Assembly (NCBI RefSeq): GCF_954871325.1 | Contig: NC_088777.1 | Span: 248,001 to 312,000 of the forward strand | Origin: Gordionus sp. m RMFG-2023 | Taxonomy: Eukaryota; Nematomorpha; Gordioida; Chordodea; Parachordodidae | Reading direction: 5' to 3' | DNA: 64,000 nucleotides | Shown: positions 26,925 to 39,689 of the stretch, piece after piece | Layout: each line of letters begins with the position of its first letter | Position numbering within the stretch: the stretch's first letter is position 1 | Notes under the pieces: generated by a model | The model's database searches: none | Seen by the model: only the letters and a program-made list of their open reading frames with translations | Told to the model about the DNA's origin: nothing | Made by a program: the position numbers and the translations under genes

Positions 26925-29059
26925 AAACTGCTTAACAATTCAAAATTAAAAATTTTTAAAGGATGCCACATTAATTTTATTTTTCTAGATAAATTAACCT
27001 TCAAGTGAAGTAATATTTGGCCTAATTTTTTGTTTAATTCTTAAATTTCTATTGTAAAATTGAGTAATATAATTAAAAAAAGAGTTTATAATATATTTAC
27101 AATTTAAAAAACAATATATAAAAAGAAAATTTCTGCAATATATTTAAATATAAAGATAAAAGCGTGATGGGTATGGCCGTAGGTAGGGATTCCAAATGGA
27201 AGGTCAGCAGCCTAATTGGAGGGACACAATAATTAAGCATTAATAGAAATTATTTGCTATTTTTTAATTAAAAATTTGTAAATGTAATATGAATACAAAA
27301 ATAATATTATAATCAATAGCGTCAATAATGGGAAAGAGGGGGAGCGCAACGGCCCCCTAAAAAAGGCCGCAAAAATTTTTTTTTAAATGACTTTCTAATA
27401 TCTACTTGTAATTAGAATTACCATGCCACTTCCTAAAAATATTTCCAAGGCTAAGCAAGTATAAGAAATTTATTTATATAAGTAAGTATGAATATATAGA
27501 ATTGGTTACAAATAATTATGATAAAATGTCACTTTTGCACACATATTTGAAAGTTAAAGGATATACAGATAATATTTTAATAAACTTTGCTAATCATTCC
27601 ATTATAATTATTGCATAAAATTTAAGTGTTCCCCATTCTTGACAATTTTAAAAATTATTTTTATTCTGATTTTGATAAGAAAATATTTTCTCCATCTTAT
27701 ACAATATTCTATATAATAATCTTATAATCCAAATCATTATATAACAAAAAAATATATACCCCATTTAAAATATCATATAAATGTTCATTTATATGATATT
27801 TTTGACAAGAGAAATTGCATTATAACCTAAAATGTTGACATTACATAATTTTTAATTTAAAAAAAAATTATATCTAAATGCTAATTCTAAAAATTAATGA
27901 ATTATATAAATATTTATTATTCAAGTTTTTAATAACATAAGACAGGGATTTTCATCGTGGTATTCCCTTTGTAATTTGAACTATAAATATACCTTCAAAC
28001 TATATAAAAAAAAAGTAAAAATTATTAATTAAACTATGATTAATAATCTTTTTATTAAATCACTTTGATGTGAAATGTTTTTTGTTTCATTAAAATACCT
28101 GATGAGCTCATATTTGCAATTCAATTTTATATAAAATATGATGGCTATGTAAACTAGAGTTAACCTGCCACCAGATTCCTCCAATTTGATCCTTCCTCCT
28201 AACTTAATTTTTGCTTCTCGAAAAAAGATTTAAAAATCCTGTAATATCGTATTAAAAATTCTAATATAAAATATAAAATTTTTATAAATTATCAAATATT
28301 TATATGAAATCGACATTTACATATTAGATAAAACATTAGCAAAATATTTAATGTACATTTTATCAAAATTATCTAACATTGTTGATTTTTATTTTACTCT
28401 AAGTATACTTTAAAAATAAGGATTATTCTAATTTATCCCAAAAAAGATATCAATTTTTTAAACTCTAACTAACTAAATATTAAACCAAAAAAAAGGAACT
28501 ATGTATAAATTTTTTTTTATTTTCGATTGTTGCATTTGAACAGATTAGTAAATACATTGTGGGCTCAAATTTAAGGATAGCTGAAAAAATATAACTCACC
28601 TGAAAGTATAACAGATTTTATTTGTATTCAACGAAAAAAGCTAATTTGCAAATTAGCTAGTATTAAATTACTAGAGGCTTAGATAATTTTTAGATTGAGC
28701 AGTTTTACAAATTATTTAGCTTAACTAATTTACAAATTAGACAGAAATTTCCCATATTAGAAGGCAAGTTCACAAACTAAGCTAATAAGTAAGCTAGCTA
28801 AATAATATACAAGTTTAAGCTTGTTCCAATCATGCTAAATGATGGCACAATTTCTCTAATAACAAGCCGTCTCTATCCTTCAACTGATAAAATTTTATAA
28901 TAAAAATTTTTATGGATTAGGTTTCGAATCCATCTTGAAACAATATTTGGCGCAAAATTAATAGTTCTCGAAAATTTAAATAAGTGGCGTTGCTGAACTT
29001 CTCGATTTAGCCATTTTTAAATTAAAAATTAGTCAAAATAATAATAAGCAAATGGCGAG
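26925..29059. other. AT-rich stretch without recognisable gene
   Basis: Holds a GC-richer scrap at 27335-27375 (GGGGGAGCGCAACGGCCCCC), the hairpin at 27768-27801, and a palindrome GCTAATTTGCAAATTAGC at about 28640-28657 with related words to 28800. No coding signal was found. Confidence 0.4.
27768..27801. repeat. Perfect 15-bp stem hairpin
   Basis: AAATATCATATAAAT, loop GTTC, then its exact reverse complement. It sits in an otherwise featureless AT-rich stretch. It may be a MITE remnant or chance in AT-rich DNA. Confidence 0.7.
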
Positions 29060-30560
29060 ATTTGGATATTAGATGTACAAATCTTTCTGCCAGCTAAGAG
29101 CAAAGCCTATGGAATTGTGTAATATTATCTAAAATATTGGGTAGCACGTAGCAGTTTATAAAAATCGAGTTTAACAACACTACAAATAAGGAATTTGGAC
29201 ATATCTCAATTGGAAGCGAATATTGCTTTTCAGGGGAAGATATATCTTTAAAAATTAAGTACTCCGCTACCATCAATTTTTTCATCATCTAATAGGTATC
29301 GGATTCAACCGAGGTTGCGAAATAGCAATTATTTATGAAAAATTAAATGTTGGGAATATAGAATAATGCACAATTCTAAAGAATTATTGCATGCATATTA
29401 ACTTACAATGTATGTTCATGAAAAATAAATTTGATCAAAGAAATGGAAATAAATATAATTATGAAGCATATTATAAATTTATAATGGGAAATTCAATTTT
29501 CTTTAGAATTAAGCAAATTTTTCAATTATTTTATCAGCGCTTAGTGTCATGATGTATATTAAGAAAGATAAATAGTCCATTCAATTTTGTTAGTACCTCT
29601 CAAGTATAAATATGGTCGATTTTAATTTCAGGGATTTGTAAAATTTTTTATACGAAAATTATTAAATATTTGGCAACTCTATACCATTAATACTTCAACC
29701 AATGGAAGAATATTTTCTTCTATAAGACAATAGTTATCATTCTGCTAGTAATGCTTCATGACATCCTCACAATAAAAAGCTGCCAAATATTTGAATTTTT
29801 CTCTATTAAGATATGAAATAGATTCTGAAGTGTTATGTCAATATGTAGATTTGTAAGTACTGCCTGATAAATTAAGAACCTTTTCTTCACTTGACAAACA
29901 AAATCCCAATAAAGGGATAAAGAAGTTTATTTAATAGTATTTCACGACTGACGCATTATTAATATTTAAAGGATTGACTTGCCTTGGTGCGATTCGAGGT
30001 TGACAAATATTAAATTCATAGAGATCTTTTTGATTTAACAATCACATATAATTTATGAAATTCGTCATCTACGTATCCCCTAATTTCCTTAAATTCATAA
30101 ATTATGCTTTCAGCTATTCTCATAGTCTCAATCAAATTTGTTGTAATTTTTTTCAATAAAAATATTTGTGTAATTAAATATTTTGTTAATACGTTTTTAA
30201 TATAAAAAAATTTTTATTTAGTATATTGTCTAATAACTTGTCTGCTTCTAAAGAAGTTTTTTTAAGGCTATTGTGTTATTTCAGTAAGATCATTTATAGT
30301 GCATTCTAACTCCTTAAAAGCTATTATTGCTTAATGGCGAAGGTTTTATCTTACTGGAAAAGATTTTTGTAATTTTTTTATTCGTGTTAAACAAAGAGTT
30401 TCAGATATAATTTTTTTTATATTTTGACTCTTGGGATACATAAATATCTTATAAATGCTGGAGAATGTAAATGAAAAACTTTAATCAATATATAAAAATT
30501 CTAAGAAATATAATATCAATGGTATTGAACATAAATCAGAAATTTTCATTCAATGAGAAG
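29060..30560 (-). pseudogene. ZMYM/DUF4371-type hAT transposase fossil (B1)
   Basis: The minus strand at about 29.88-30.00 kb reads PRIAPRQVNPLNINNA, then VVKYY and, after a stop, FFIPLLGF. This matches the region PR...RQ..R.N.......EYYR..IFIP.LD of hAT-derived 'repressor of protein kinase inhibitor'/ZMYM1-like transposases. Just before it in the transcript (30.0-30.45 kb) come RIAESIIYEFKEIRGYVDDE and ITNDLTEI-like stretches of the same domain. Several stops and frame changes are present. The open minus-strand reading at 29094-29288 may be the downstream part but is not recognisable. The partner is at 47480-48130. Confidence 0.6.
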
Positions 30561-31879
30561 TCAAAATTCCATAGAGCAGGGAAATCCAGCCTGCCTAAGA
30601 TTATACATGTGTAGATCGTTTTGCACCATCCTTTAGCTCTCATACCTTAGTTAGGGAGGAAATTATAAAAATTAATAAATATATTAGTATTTCTAATAAT
30701 ACCTTCATTGTTTCTGATACAATCGGTGCTTTGGGATACAGAGTGAAAGATTTTATAAGGCACTATGCCATAAAATGCGTTTAATTTTGGGTGACCTTCA
30801 GGTAGGTTTTTACCTACTCCAACAAATTATGTAAATTTGTTGGTCTCATATTATGTAATCTACGGTGCCATAACCAATGCACTTCCTCCTCATATTCAAA
30901 TTTTAATTATTTATTTTTAAGTGCATTACATTATTTTATTTTTATATAGTTTATATATTTTATCCTTAATAATAATATTTTTTAAATCGAAATAAATGAG
31001 ATCACATAAAAAAAATTCAACATTATTTTTGAAAAATTTTTAAATGGCATCTAAATTTTTTTCCCCTCTCGCTGCGTACCTGCACTGATATGGGTGATAT
31101 CATATATCTACAAAAAATGTTCAAAATGATTTGGTTGTTAAACTTAATAAATACTAAATTTTTTATGAATATTAGTTTTTTCTCCTAAATTAACCAACTC
31201 ATTATAGATAATATAATAATCTTATTTTTTACCAATACAATATAATAAAAATAAATCCTTAATCGGCTCCTAATTTTTAATATGCGAAATTTCAAGTTTA
31301 AATGTTTGAAATAAAATTTATAAAAGAATTATGGAAATTTAATTTTTCCATAAATTTTTTTTTTAAACGATTTATCTTTATTCATATTGTTATCATGTTA
31401 TAATGATACCACTGGCTCTCACTATTTATTGCTTAAAAGCTACTTTTTTAATTTAAGGTTGTTAATCTAATTTCAGGTTAAGCAATTTTTTGCTATCACC
31501 TCGAGTAGATAAGCATTAGATATTATTTGGATATTATGTAGCAATCTTATAAAAAGAATTAAAAATGGTTTAACAAGTTTATAAAGGTTAGGGTATAAAA
31601 ATTTAAATATCAAAAAAATTTATTTTATGCTATGAGGGTTGAGGGTTTATAAAAATTTCTACAAGATAATAATATAATTATAATTTCAAATATTACAAGT
31701 GTAGAATAAAATAAATTTAGGTAATAATTTTATGTTCAGGTATTTTTGTCCAGTGTCATTTTGGAGGATACGATTTCGGGGAGTTGTTGCCTGGATTTAA
31801 TTTAAATCCAAACCTATTGCACAAACAAATCGTCATATTTCACAAATTTTATACTTGATTAGAATATCAATAATATCTT

Positions 31880-32170
31880 TTTTAGAGGTGCAAAAGTAGG
31901 GTCTGGGCCAGGCTGGTCTTGTTTTTAAAAAAGGTCCGGGCTTGGTCGGATCTAATATTATTTAAAAAATTGGGGCCAGTTTTCGTTTAAATTTAAAATT
32001 AAATAGATATATTTTAAAATTTTTGCAAGAAACAAAATGATCTTTTTACATGTCTGCAGAATGATCATAAACTATTATGTTCAGTTTAAATTTTTATTTT
32101 GAGGCAAAAAAAATAAAAATTCGTTTGAAAAAAATTAGGACTGTCTAACCACTAATCTTTTTTAAAAAAA
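31880..32170. repeat. Short GGGCC-rich dispersed repeat
   Basis: Starts GAGGTGCAAAAGTAGGG and carries several GGGCC/GGCC-like words in an AT-rich background. Partner copy at about 49185-49540 in block B2. The text resembles the subterminal repeats of non-autonomous hAT elements; no clean ends were defined. Confidence 0.4.
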
Positions 32171-32801
32171 ACAATTTAAATTTCCTTAAAAAACTGAAAA
32201 TAAAATAACTATATTATATCTTTTTATTTTAAATTAAATAAAATAATTTATAGTTTTTTTAAAATTTGTTTTCTATTTCATTGCCATTTTTATTAATTTG
32301 AATGAAAATATAACTTACTTAAATAGGAATGAAAAAAATGCAAGTTATGGGTTATACCTTTCATTAATTCAGCACCTATTCACAAGAAAAAGAGAACATT
32401 TATCAATTTAATATTGAGTCTAAAATAAATTTTTAAAATATGAAAAGTGCTAAAACTTTCTGAAATTTTAATGAAATTATCACATGGTAAATTTCTGAAA
32501 TTTTCTAAAAATATATTTTGGATATATTTCTTTTTTATATTTGAAAAAGCTTATTTCTTGTTTCTTATTGAAAGTTTTGCGAATTTAATTTTTTGATATT
32601 TAGACTCAGTTTGAAATAAAATTAAATAATGTTTTGAAATTTAGAAAAACTTAGGCACGATAGGAGAAGTATAACATAAATATCATTTAATTTAAATGAT
32701 ATTCAATTAATTTATCTCCTATTGGATATAACATTAAGATAATCAGAAAAAAATTTAAAATATTTAACTCAAATTTAATAAAAATTATATTATCTACATA
32801 C

Positions 32802-35800
32802 CATTATGAAGTAGAAGATAGGGTTTAGCATCTAAAATAATTTAATGTTTTATTCATAATAATCCTTTATACATTTTTTCAAACCTGCATTAGAGAAAAT
32901 TCGGATAAAATTGATAACTAAATATATTATTAAATCATTTATGACATTAATTGTATTTTATACCTGGCATACGATATATTTCAGTCCTTCCTAAAAGAAG
33001 AAGAAAAATATTACTTTTTTTAAAAAGAATTCAAAAATTTATAAATTAAAAAAGAAAGGAGAATTTAAAGTACAAATTTTTTTCTAAAAAGATTATATTA
33101 AAAGTTAGATTAAAAGAAAAATCATAAATAAATATTAAAAAATAAACTCATAGTTTAATGAATACCAAGAGATATTGTAAGAGTGCCGTTTATTCTAACT
33201 AGATTTGATAAAGACATTTAATATATTTATATACTCAGAATCAGTCTTAAAATATTTAACTCGTCGACCAATAGTTTTCAAAAAAATACCCCCCGCCTGC
33301 CGATTAGTCTTAAATTCCAAAACCACCAGCCCACCAATTAGTAAAAATTGTTAACCTATCAGCATAATTTATAAAGCATCTAATAAAAAATTGAATTTTC
33401 AGCATTACATTGTACAGAGAAGTTAATTTAGGAAATTACTATATTAAACATAAACAAATATTCAATTTTTATAGATAATTTATTAAATAAAATATTTATG
33501 AAAAAAATATAATATAAAAAATATGAATTTTTTATTCAAACACATTCTTCTTTGTTATAAAAACCTTCCAGCAATTCTGAATCATCGTTCAGAACAAGCA
33601 TTAGTTACAGGAATTGCCAATATTCTTGCTAATTTTGACTTGATAGCTTTGGTAAATCTTTTTCTTGTCGATTCCACCAAAGTTAGATATACGTTTTAAA
33701 TATATCCACTTCTTCAAGTGAGATCTTTAAATAAAAGTGAAACAATAATTATAAGTATAAATTGTTAAAATTTTATGGAGCTTGTAGATTTTAAAATTTT
33801 CAATTATATATTTTTAGCTCTTTTCTTTATTAATTCTATTTTTCTCGCAGTTTGTTTTTATCTATGTAGAGGAATTTTACACCTTATTTTCTTTATAAAT
33901 AAAGATAAAATGTGCATAATCCTAAAATATTAATAACATTCTATAGTGTAGACGTACAGTCACCCTTAGAAGCATTAGTAGCATTATATGGCATTCAAAT
34001 ATTATATCCGTAATTTTAAACTTTATTTTACTCATAAATCCCAATTTTTTCAGTCATATCTTGAGATTGCAAAAACAAAATAAATCTCATCATACATTAT
34101 ATAAATGTTTTGTAGCTTCATATGCTTTGTATTCTATCTTATATCAAAAATTTATTGTAACGTGTTCTCAAATATTTTACGTTGCCACTTTGTTTGAAAT
34201 AAGTGGTAAACTATTTGAGTGATCAAAATATTATTAATATCGGGAGGTTTTTTAAAAATAAAAGTTGGCTGGAATGCTTGTTATTATATTTATAGATGGA
34301 TTCGCATCATTGCAGCGAATCCAATCTTTTTATCATAGCAAAAATGACTTTAAATTGTTTCCAGAATGAAGATTTGAGTTTATTATTATCTAAATCATTT
34401 TATTTATACTTGTAAAAATTATTATATTTTTAGATATATATTCTTTATTTGTAATATAATTTAAAAAATAAAAATTAAATTAAATTAAAAAAAATTTTTT
34501 GTTAAAAATTATGTTATAAAAGATTAATTTTTATATAGTATATAAATAATAAAATAGAAATGAAAATGGCAAATATAAAGATAAACAATCATTAATAAAA
34601 TAAAACAATACAATGCAAAAATATTCATTGTGTCCATAAGAGGAAATTTTAATTTTTAATAATACAAAAAGTTTTTATTTATGAAAATAGTTTTGATTAT
34701 GATACCAAAAAAGGATATTAATTTTTAATATCAAAAAAAAATTCATAAGAACAATTTTATATTAATATTTACTTAAAAGATTTTAAATATTTAAAATTTT
34801 TAAAACGGCCTTCTGATCCTTTAAATATATAACCCGCCCACCCCCCCCCCCCATGGTTAAAAAAATAATCTGCCTGTCTGTCCGCTCTAAAACATTTTGT
34901 AGCTCGCCCACCCACCCGCCTACAGAAGGACGGGCCAAACTTGCTAAATCAGACTTCTATAAATATATTAATTTTAAATTATGTTACAATTTTCAAATCC
35001 ATTTGGAATTAAGAAATGTTAAATTGGCTTGTAATAAAATACTACAGTTTTTTTTATATAAAAATATATACTTATTGTTTGAAGTTTCATGCCCTCTATT
35101 TTACATATTAAAATATTTTGATTAGAATACATTTTCCAAAAAATAAATTCGTATTAAAATAATTTTTTAATGAAATATTTTTGATTAAAATAATATACCC
35201 GGATAGAACAATACTATATTTTCTATAACTATATATAATCAAGGAGAAAATGCATATGGTACAAATATCTAATCTTTAAATATATATCTAAAAAAGATAT
35301 ATGATCTTAAAAGTAATTAAATAGATAAAATTATAGGAAATTCTTAGGCAAAACATGCTTAATTTTTTAATAAAAAATTATTTTGATGGATATTAAATTC
35401 ATTTGATTGAATTTCTATTATAATATTTGAAATCCTTTTGATTTTAATATTTATTATAATAATTTTATTCTATTTCATTTTATAATTTAATTATAGCCAT
35501 CCTTATTTATCCATATTGTAAAATGGCACACTATGTGGATTTTTGTTCTTGATTCTGCCCATCATTTATTATTAAAAAAAAGGATGATATTATTCTGTTT
35601 TTCAATAATTTATATGAATATTTTTTATATTATCTGAAAATAATTTGCAGGTTATATATTTCTTTAAGTATTTTCAGGTAAATGGTTTAAAAATCATCAA
35701 TTGATTTTTAATGAAATTAACAAATATAAATCCATAAGCAACATTTATTAAACTTGATTCAAGTTTTTATAATGATTATAATATTTATTTGCCAAATATT

Positions 35801-37060
35801 TAGGTTGAAATATATTCTGATTTAATATCATAAATTTCTAATAGCATTAATAAATTCTGTTTTATTGTTAATCTCGTCTTACACATTAATGATCTAAAAT
35901 TCGGACATGCTGGAGTATAAAGGTTCCTAAGTCCTTGAAATAAAATTTAAAGAGTTCGCAACAATATCGCCATACATTTAATTGTTATAAAGGCCAATGG
36001 TTACATCAACACCTATTATTGAATTTATTCTCATAACTTGCATATACCGTTAATACCTTGGCTTCCCCTTTTCAAGCCATATTGGATTATGATCACTCCC
36101 TATTATGTTGGTAGATCATTTGAAATACCTACTTTTTTAAGTCAAATGAATAATTTTCTGTAGAATTTATAATATTAAACAAGCAACACATTACTTACTT
36201 TTAGGTATTTTATCTTGCACTAAAATGATTTATGCTATAAATATTTTTTTTGTAAATTTTGTACTTATTTTGAGAGTAAGGCTTTCATTTCCCGTATCTA
36301 ATTAAAATAAATATAACATAAAAATTTTTTATTTTTATTAATATATATTTTTATAATTATTTTATAAAACCAGATTAAACATATAATTTTTTCTTAAAAT
36401 ATTATTTAAAGGTATACCTTAAAGAATGTTTAGTTAGGTAAATTTTTGAAACTTGACTCTCATAAGGATTATATCCCTCATAGCAAAAATTATGATTAGT
36501 CTTGAAAATTACCTAGGTTAACAGTTCTCAATAAAAAAAAAAGTGGGAAAACTTTTACATTTTAACGAAATAAATAATCAGGCATCTAATATGACTCAGA
36601 GTAGTATATTAAGTATATAATAAAAATAGTTGTATCTTTCATAAATTTACTTATTCCCATTTCAAAATTATCAGCTTAAAATATATAAAATATGAAATAA
36701 AAAATCGAGTTATGAATTATTGTACCTCGCACCTTATGATCTGAATAATATAATTGCCCTATAAATTATATATAATTTTTTTAAATTAGATTTTCAATTC
36801 ATTGTCACAACATAAAAATTATTATTATGCAACATATATTAATTATTTAATAAATATTATTATTTCAAAATGGGTTATAATTTTACAATTATTTCTTAAT
36901 AATTATATTTACCTTCTGTTGTGCTTTGAATATTTCCATCTATCCCTATTTCGATTTTAAAGCAATATTTGGAAAAAAAACATTTTTTTTAATATACTTC
37001 TTATTTGACAATTGTATTTGCAAACATAATTTTTCAAACAGGTTGTCACACTTTTTTGAA
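32802..37060 (-). CDS. Micro-exon gene 4 (block B1 copy)
   Basis: Exons 5' to 3': 36998-37060 (63 bp, QKSVTTCLKNY followed by VCKYNCQIR), 36913-36939 (GNIQSTTE), 36726-36740 (HKVR), 36651-36674 (DNFEMGI), 36265-36297 (TGNESLTLKI), 36199-36219 (QDKIPK), 35199-35213 (LFYP), 32964-32990 (RTEIYRMP) and 32802-32831 (AKPYLLLHN). All are multiples of three, phase 1, with GT-AG borders. The first listed exon covers what are two exons in genes 1, 2, 3 and 6. A possible terminal exon below 32.75 kb reads DKLIEYHLN then stop, weakly supported. No start exon was found: a terminal-type exon of another copy lies only about 160 bp upstream, so gene 4 may lack its 5' end. A hAT fossil sits in the 35.2-33.0 kb intron. 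Confidence 0.65.
33560..33745 (-). pseudogene. hAT transposase C-terminal fossil (B1)
   Basis: The minus strand reads KSKLARILAIPVTNACSER, then a stop, then FRIAG. This matches the hAT dimerisation signature LA...LAIP.TSAPSERVFS.AG. It lies in the large intron of gene 4 between the exons at 35199 and 32990. Because its C-terminal part lies at higher coordinates than the 29.9-kb fossil on the same strand, it comes from a separate insertion. Confidence 0.7.
34170..34325. repeat. Two neighbouring hairpins shared by both B blocks
   Basis: The first pairs CTCAAATATTTTAC with GTAAACTATTTGAG and, inside that, CCACTT with AAGTGG. The second (about 34299-34325) pairs TGGATTCGC with GCGAATCCA around ATCATTGCA. 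Both recur near 51935-52087 with a few changes. They lie beside the hAT C-terminal fossil and may be its non-coding part. Confidence 0.6.
34800..34960. repeat. C-tract repeat (B1), partner at 52365-52520
   Basis: CCCGCCCACC plus a run of C at 34841-34852, then CTGCCTGTCTGTCC and GCCCACCCACCCGCCTACAG. The B2 copy has a 15-C run at 52393-52407. The 90-codon plus-strand reading over 34853-35125 crosses this repeat and unrelated intron and is not supported. Confidence 0.6.
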
Positions 37061-37220
37061 CTATATAGTTGTTTCATAACAATATTAAATATAACTATAT
37101 TTATCAAGAAAACATTTAGAAAATTCAATAAAATAACTTTAAAATAATTCAAAATTTTGAGTAAATTTAGCAATAAATATAAAAAAAACTTGCAATTTAA
37201 AATATATCTTATAAAGAAAA

Positions 37221-38502
37221 TTAAAATCTCAATTTCTTAGTGTCGTTAAAAAGCCCGTAATTCTCAATCTTAAATGACAGCCCGATTAAGATTTTAGTCA
37301 AAATAATATTATGCAGCCTGAAGATTTTTCTCATAAATGGCAAATATATTTGTACCTCTATTTACCTAATCTCGGCGCTTATATAATAAAATAAGATTCG
37401 AGATGATGATAATATTTCAGTGAAAGTAAAATTTGGCAGAAGTGTTCGAAGTCATGTAAAATAAGAGTGTGGGGAGGGATCAGATAAAATAATTTCATTA
37501 GAAAAATTGCATCGATAAAATATGAATGAAATAGATAAATCATAGGCTTTTAATTTGTGGGACAAAACAGAAATTATTGATATGGATACTCTCCATATAA
37601 TCAAATATATTTTCTTTAAATTCCAAACATATTTCTTAAATTTAAAAAAGTAATTAATTTTAATTGAGAGCTTCCGGATGACGATAATTCTAAATCCCTT
37701 TATGAAATAATTTCTTTTAAAATTTTTTATATAATAAATTAATATCTATAATAATAGCATACAATAAATTATTAATATATATGCAACAATAAATATGATA
37801 TATAAATAATGAAATCGGATATTTGTTAAATAAACTTTTGAAAGTAAAATAATACAAAATTAGTTAGAGTATGTCATATAAGAATAATTAGTTAATATTA
37901 TAATTATTACAAATCTTATAAGTGAAATAATAAATTTATCAAGTTGTACGTCTAAACCTATAAAATGTAAGCAAAAATAAATTTTATCAAATGGTTTATT
38001 TTCTTATCCTATATTAATATTTGTGGTATAAAATTAATTTTCAAGAAAGTTTCTTACCGTTTTTAGGAGTCATGATTTTTTTTCCAAAATCTAATTTATT
38101 GATTTTAATTTTTTAGCACATAAATTATACTTTTTTATATTACTTATTCCCATATCCAAATTTTGAGCTTAAAATATTTTAAAATATATGGAATGATATA
38201 TAAGTGACCTATAGGATATTTTTTTATATGACTATAAGTAAAATTTTTACCATCTCTTTCACTCTCTAATAGCTGAACTATTATATATCATTTTATAAAT
38301 TATAAATATTGTTGCTTGTTAATAGAAAGTGATTATAAAAAATTTTAAGAAAATAGGTCAGATTTTCAAATTCATAACTCGATAAATAATCAATAACCTT
38401 TTTCAATGTTCTCAATTTCGTCATCTTTAATTTTAATATATATCCATTATATAATGCACCAAAAATGAAATTAAATACTTCTATGTTCACACGTGAAATT
38501 AT
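37221..38502 (-). CDS. Micro-exon gene 4b, short copy with long terminal exon
   Basis: Exons 5' to 3': 38479-38502 (NFTCEHR), 38398-38424 (DEIENIEK), 38251-38265 (SERD), 38144-38167 (QNLDMGI), 38058-38090 (FGKKIMTPKN) and a terminal exon at 37221-37357. The terminal exon is entered in phase 1 after AG and stays open for 44 codons to a stop, running VQIYLPFMRK to TKKLRF. The 21-bp exon that should follow 38058 is present as sequence near 37990-38008 but has lost its frame. The two exons that normally precede the terminal one were not seen. The copy is therefore probably internally shortened. The terminal exon has a partner at 55141-55279. Confidence 0.55.
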
Positions 38503-39689
38503 CTGAAATTAATATATAATAAAACTTTTTTAGATTATAAAAGTAATGAATATTGAAGAGTATTGGATCGTACCACAAGCCGGTCAAATAACGCTAAATT
38601 TTATAAAATTTCTGACAAATTTTAAAGTTTTAGAATTGTTTTATTATAAATTTCTTCCATACATTAGTTTCAGTGATAGCAAAATATATTAAACCAAGGA
38701 TTCTTTATACTATTTTATATATTTAATTGACATGATGGCAAAATAATTTATCGTTTGGGTTTACAAAAGAAAATTTGTTTAAATGTTTTTTGTCATTTGG
38801 CAAATAATTAAATAAATTTATTATGTAATGGCATCTGGCATGTCATTAGATAAAAAGATGTTAAGTAAAAAGCGGGTTGTTCAATTCCCCATGAAATCTA
38901 TTTTTAAAAGCTTGTCAAAAGTGGCCTAGATAAGAGTGTGTTTGAGGAGTTAAAACCCTAACCCGTTAACCTCAGAAAAAATTTTTTTTTATTGTGAGCA
39001 TATTATTTAAAAAACGATTTCAATTTAAAATTAAATAATATATACGATATCAAACTGAAATATATTTTTTTAAAAAAATAAGAATTTTCTATTTTAATTT
39101 ATTTATAAAATTTATGATATTTTAATTAGAAAATGTAGCTAGTGAAAATCAGACATTAGTTAATTTGGTTAAAAAATCCTCAAATGACAATGGTAATGGT
39201 ATTCATTTATAATATCTTTTATTTAAATCTTGCAATTAGAAATACAAGTATATCTTGGAAAACAAATGAGTTAGCTATGTAAAGTTTGCGTCATTTTTTC
39301 ACCAAGATACGCTGGAAACGAGTTACAATAACTCCGAACATTGGTAAGTCAAGTATATAAATGATAGAAAGATGTTCCTGAAAATTTAAATAACATCATC
39401 AAAATAAATATCATCTCAATGTGATATCGGATGCTTTAAAAGTCATCTCTATAAATCAAAAGATATCAATATGTATTGAAAAAAAAATGTTAACACCAAC
39501 AGAGCAAGAATAATAATTATAATAATTGATGCAATCATTTAGTTAGGGAGGGCGGGCGTATCATTAAGAGCTCATGGAATTTCTGCTGGCCCTTTAACAC
39601 TTACATGCTCTTTTTATAATGAAGAGAATCTCAAAGTGTAGAAACTTTTATGCAATAATAATGATAAATATATAAAGCTTTTGGAAGCT

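Larger units (their letters stand above)
29348..37360. repeat. Segmental duplication block B, copy 1
   Basis: About 8 kb collinear with 47120-55285, in the same orientation. Shared landmarks in order: two hAT-derived fossils, a short repeat with GGGCC-rich text near 31.9 kb, gene 4 exons, a C-tract repeat near 34.84 kb, and the terminal exon at 37.22-37.36 kb. Fine indels are frequent throughout. Confidence 0.8.

Noticed and set aside
34853-35125. 90-codon plus-strand frame
   Set aside because: It crosses a C-tract repeat into intron sequence, and the B2 copy does not preserve it.
36926-37147. 73-codon plus-strand frame
   Set aside because: It lies opposite two micro-exons whose borders and frames are conserved in block B2 on the minus strand.
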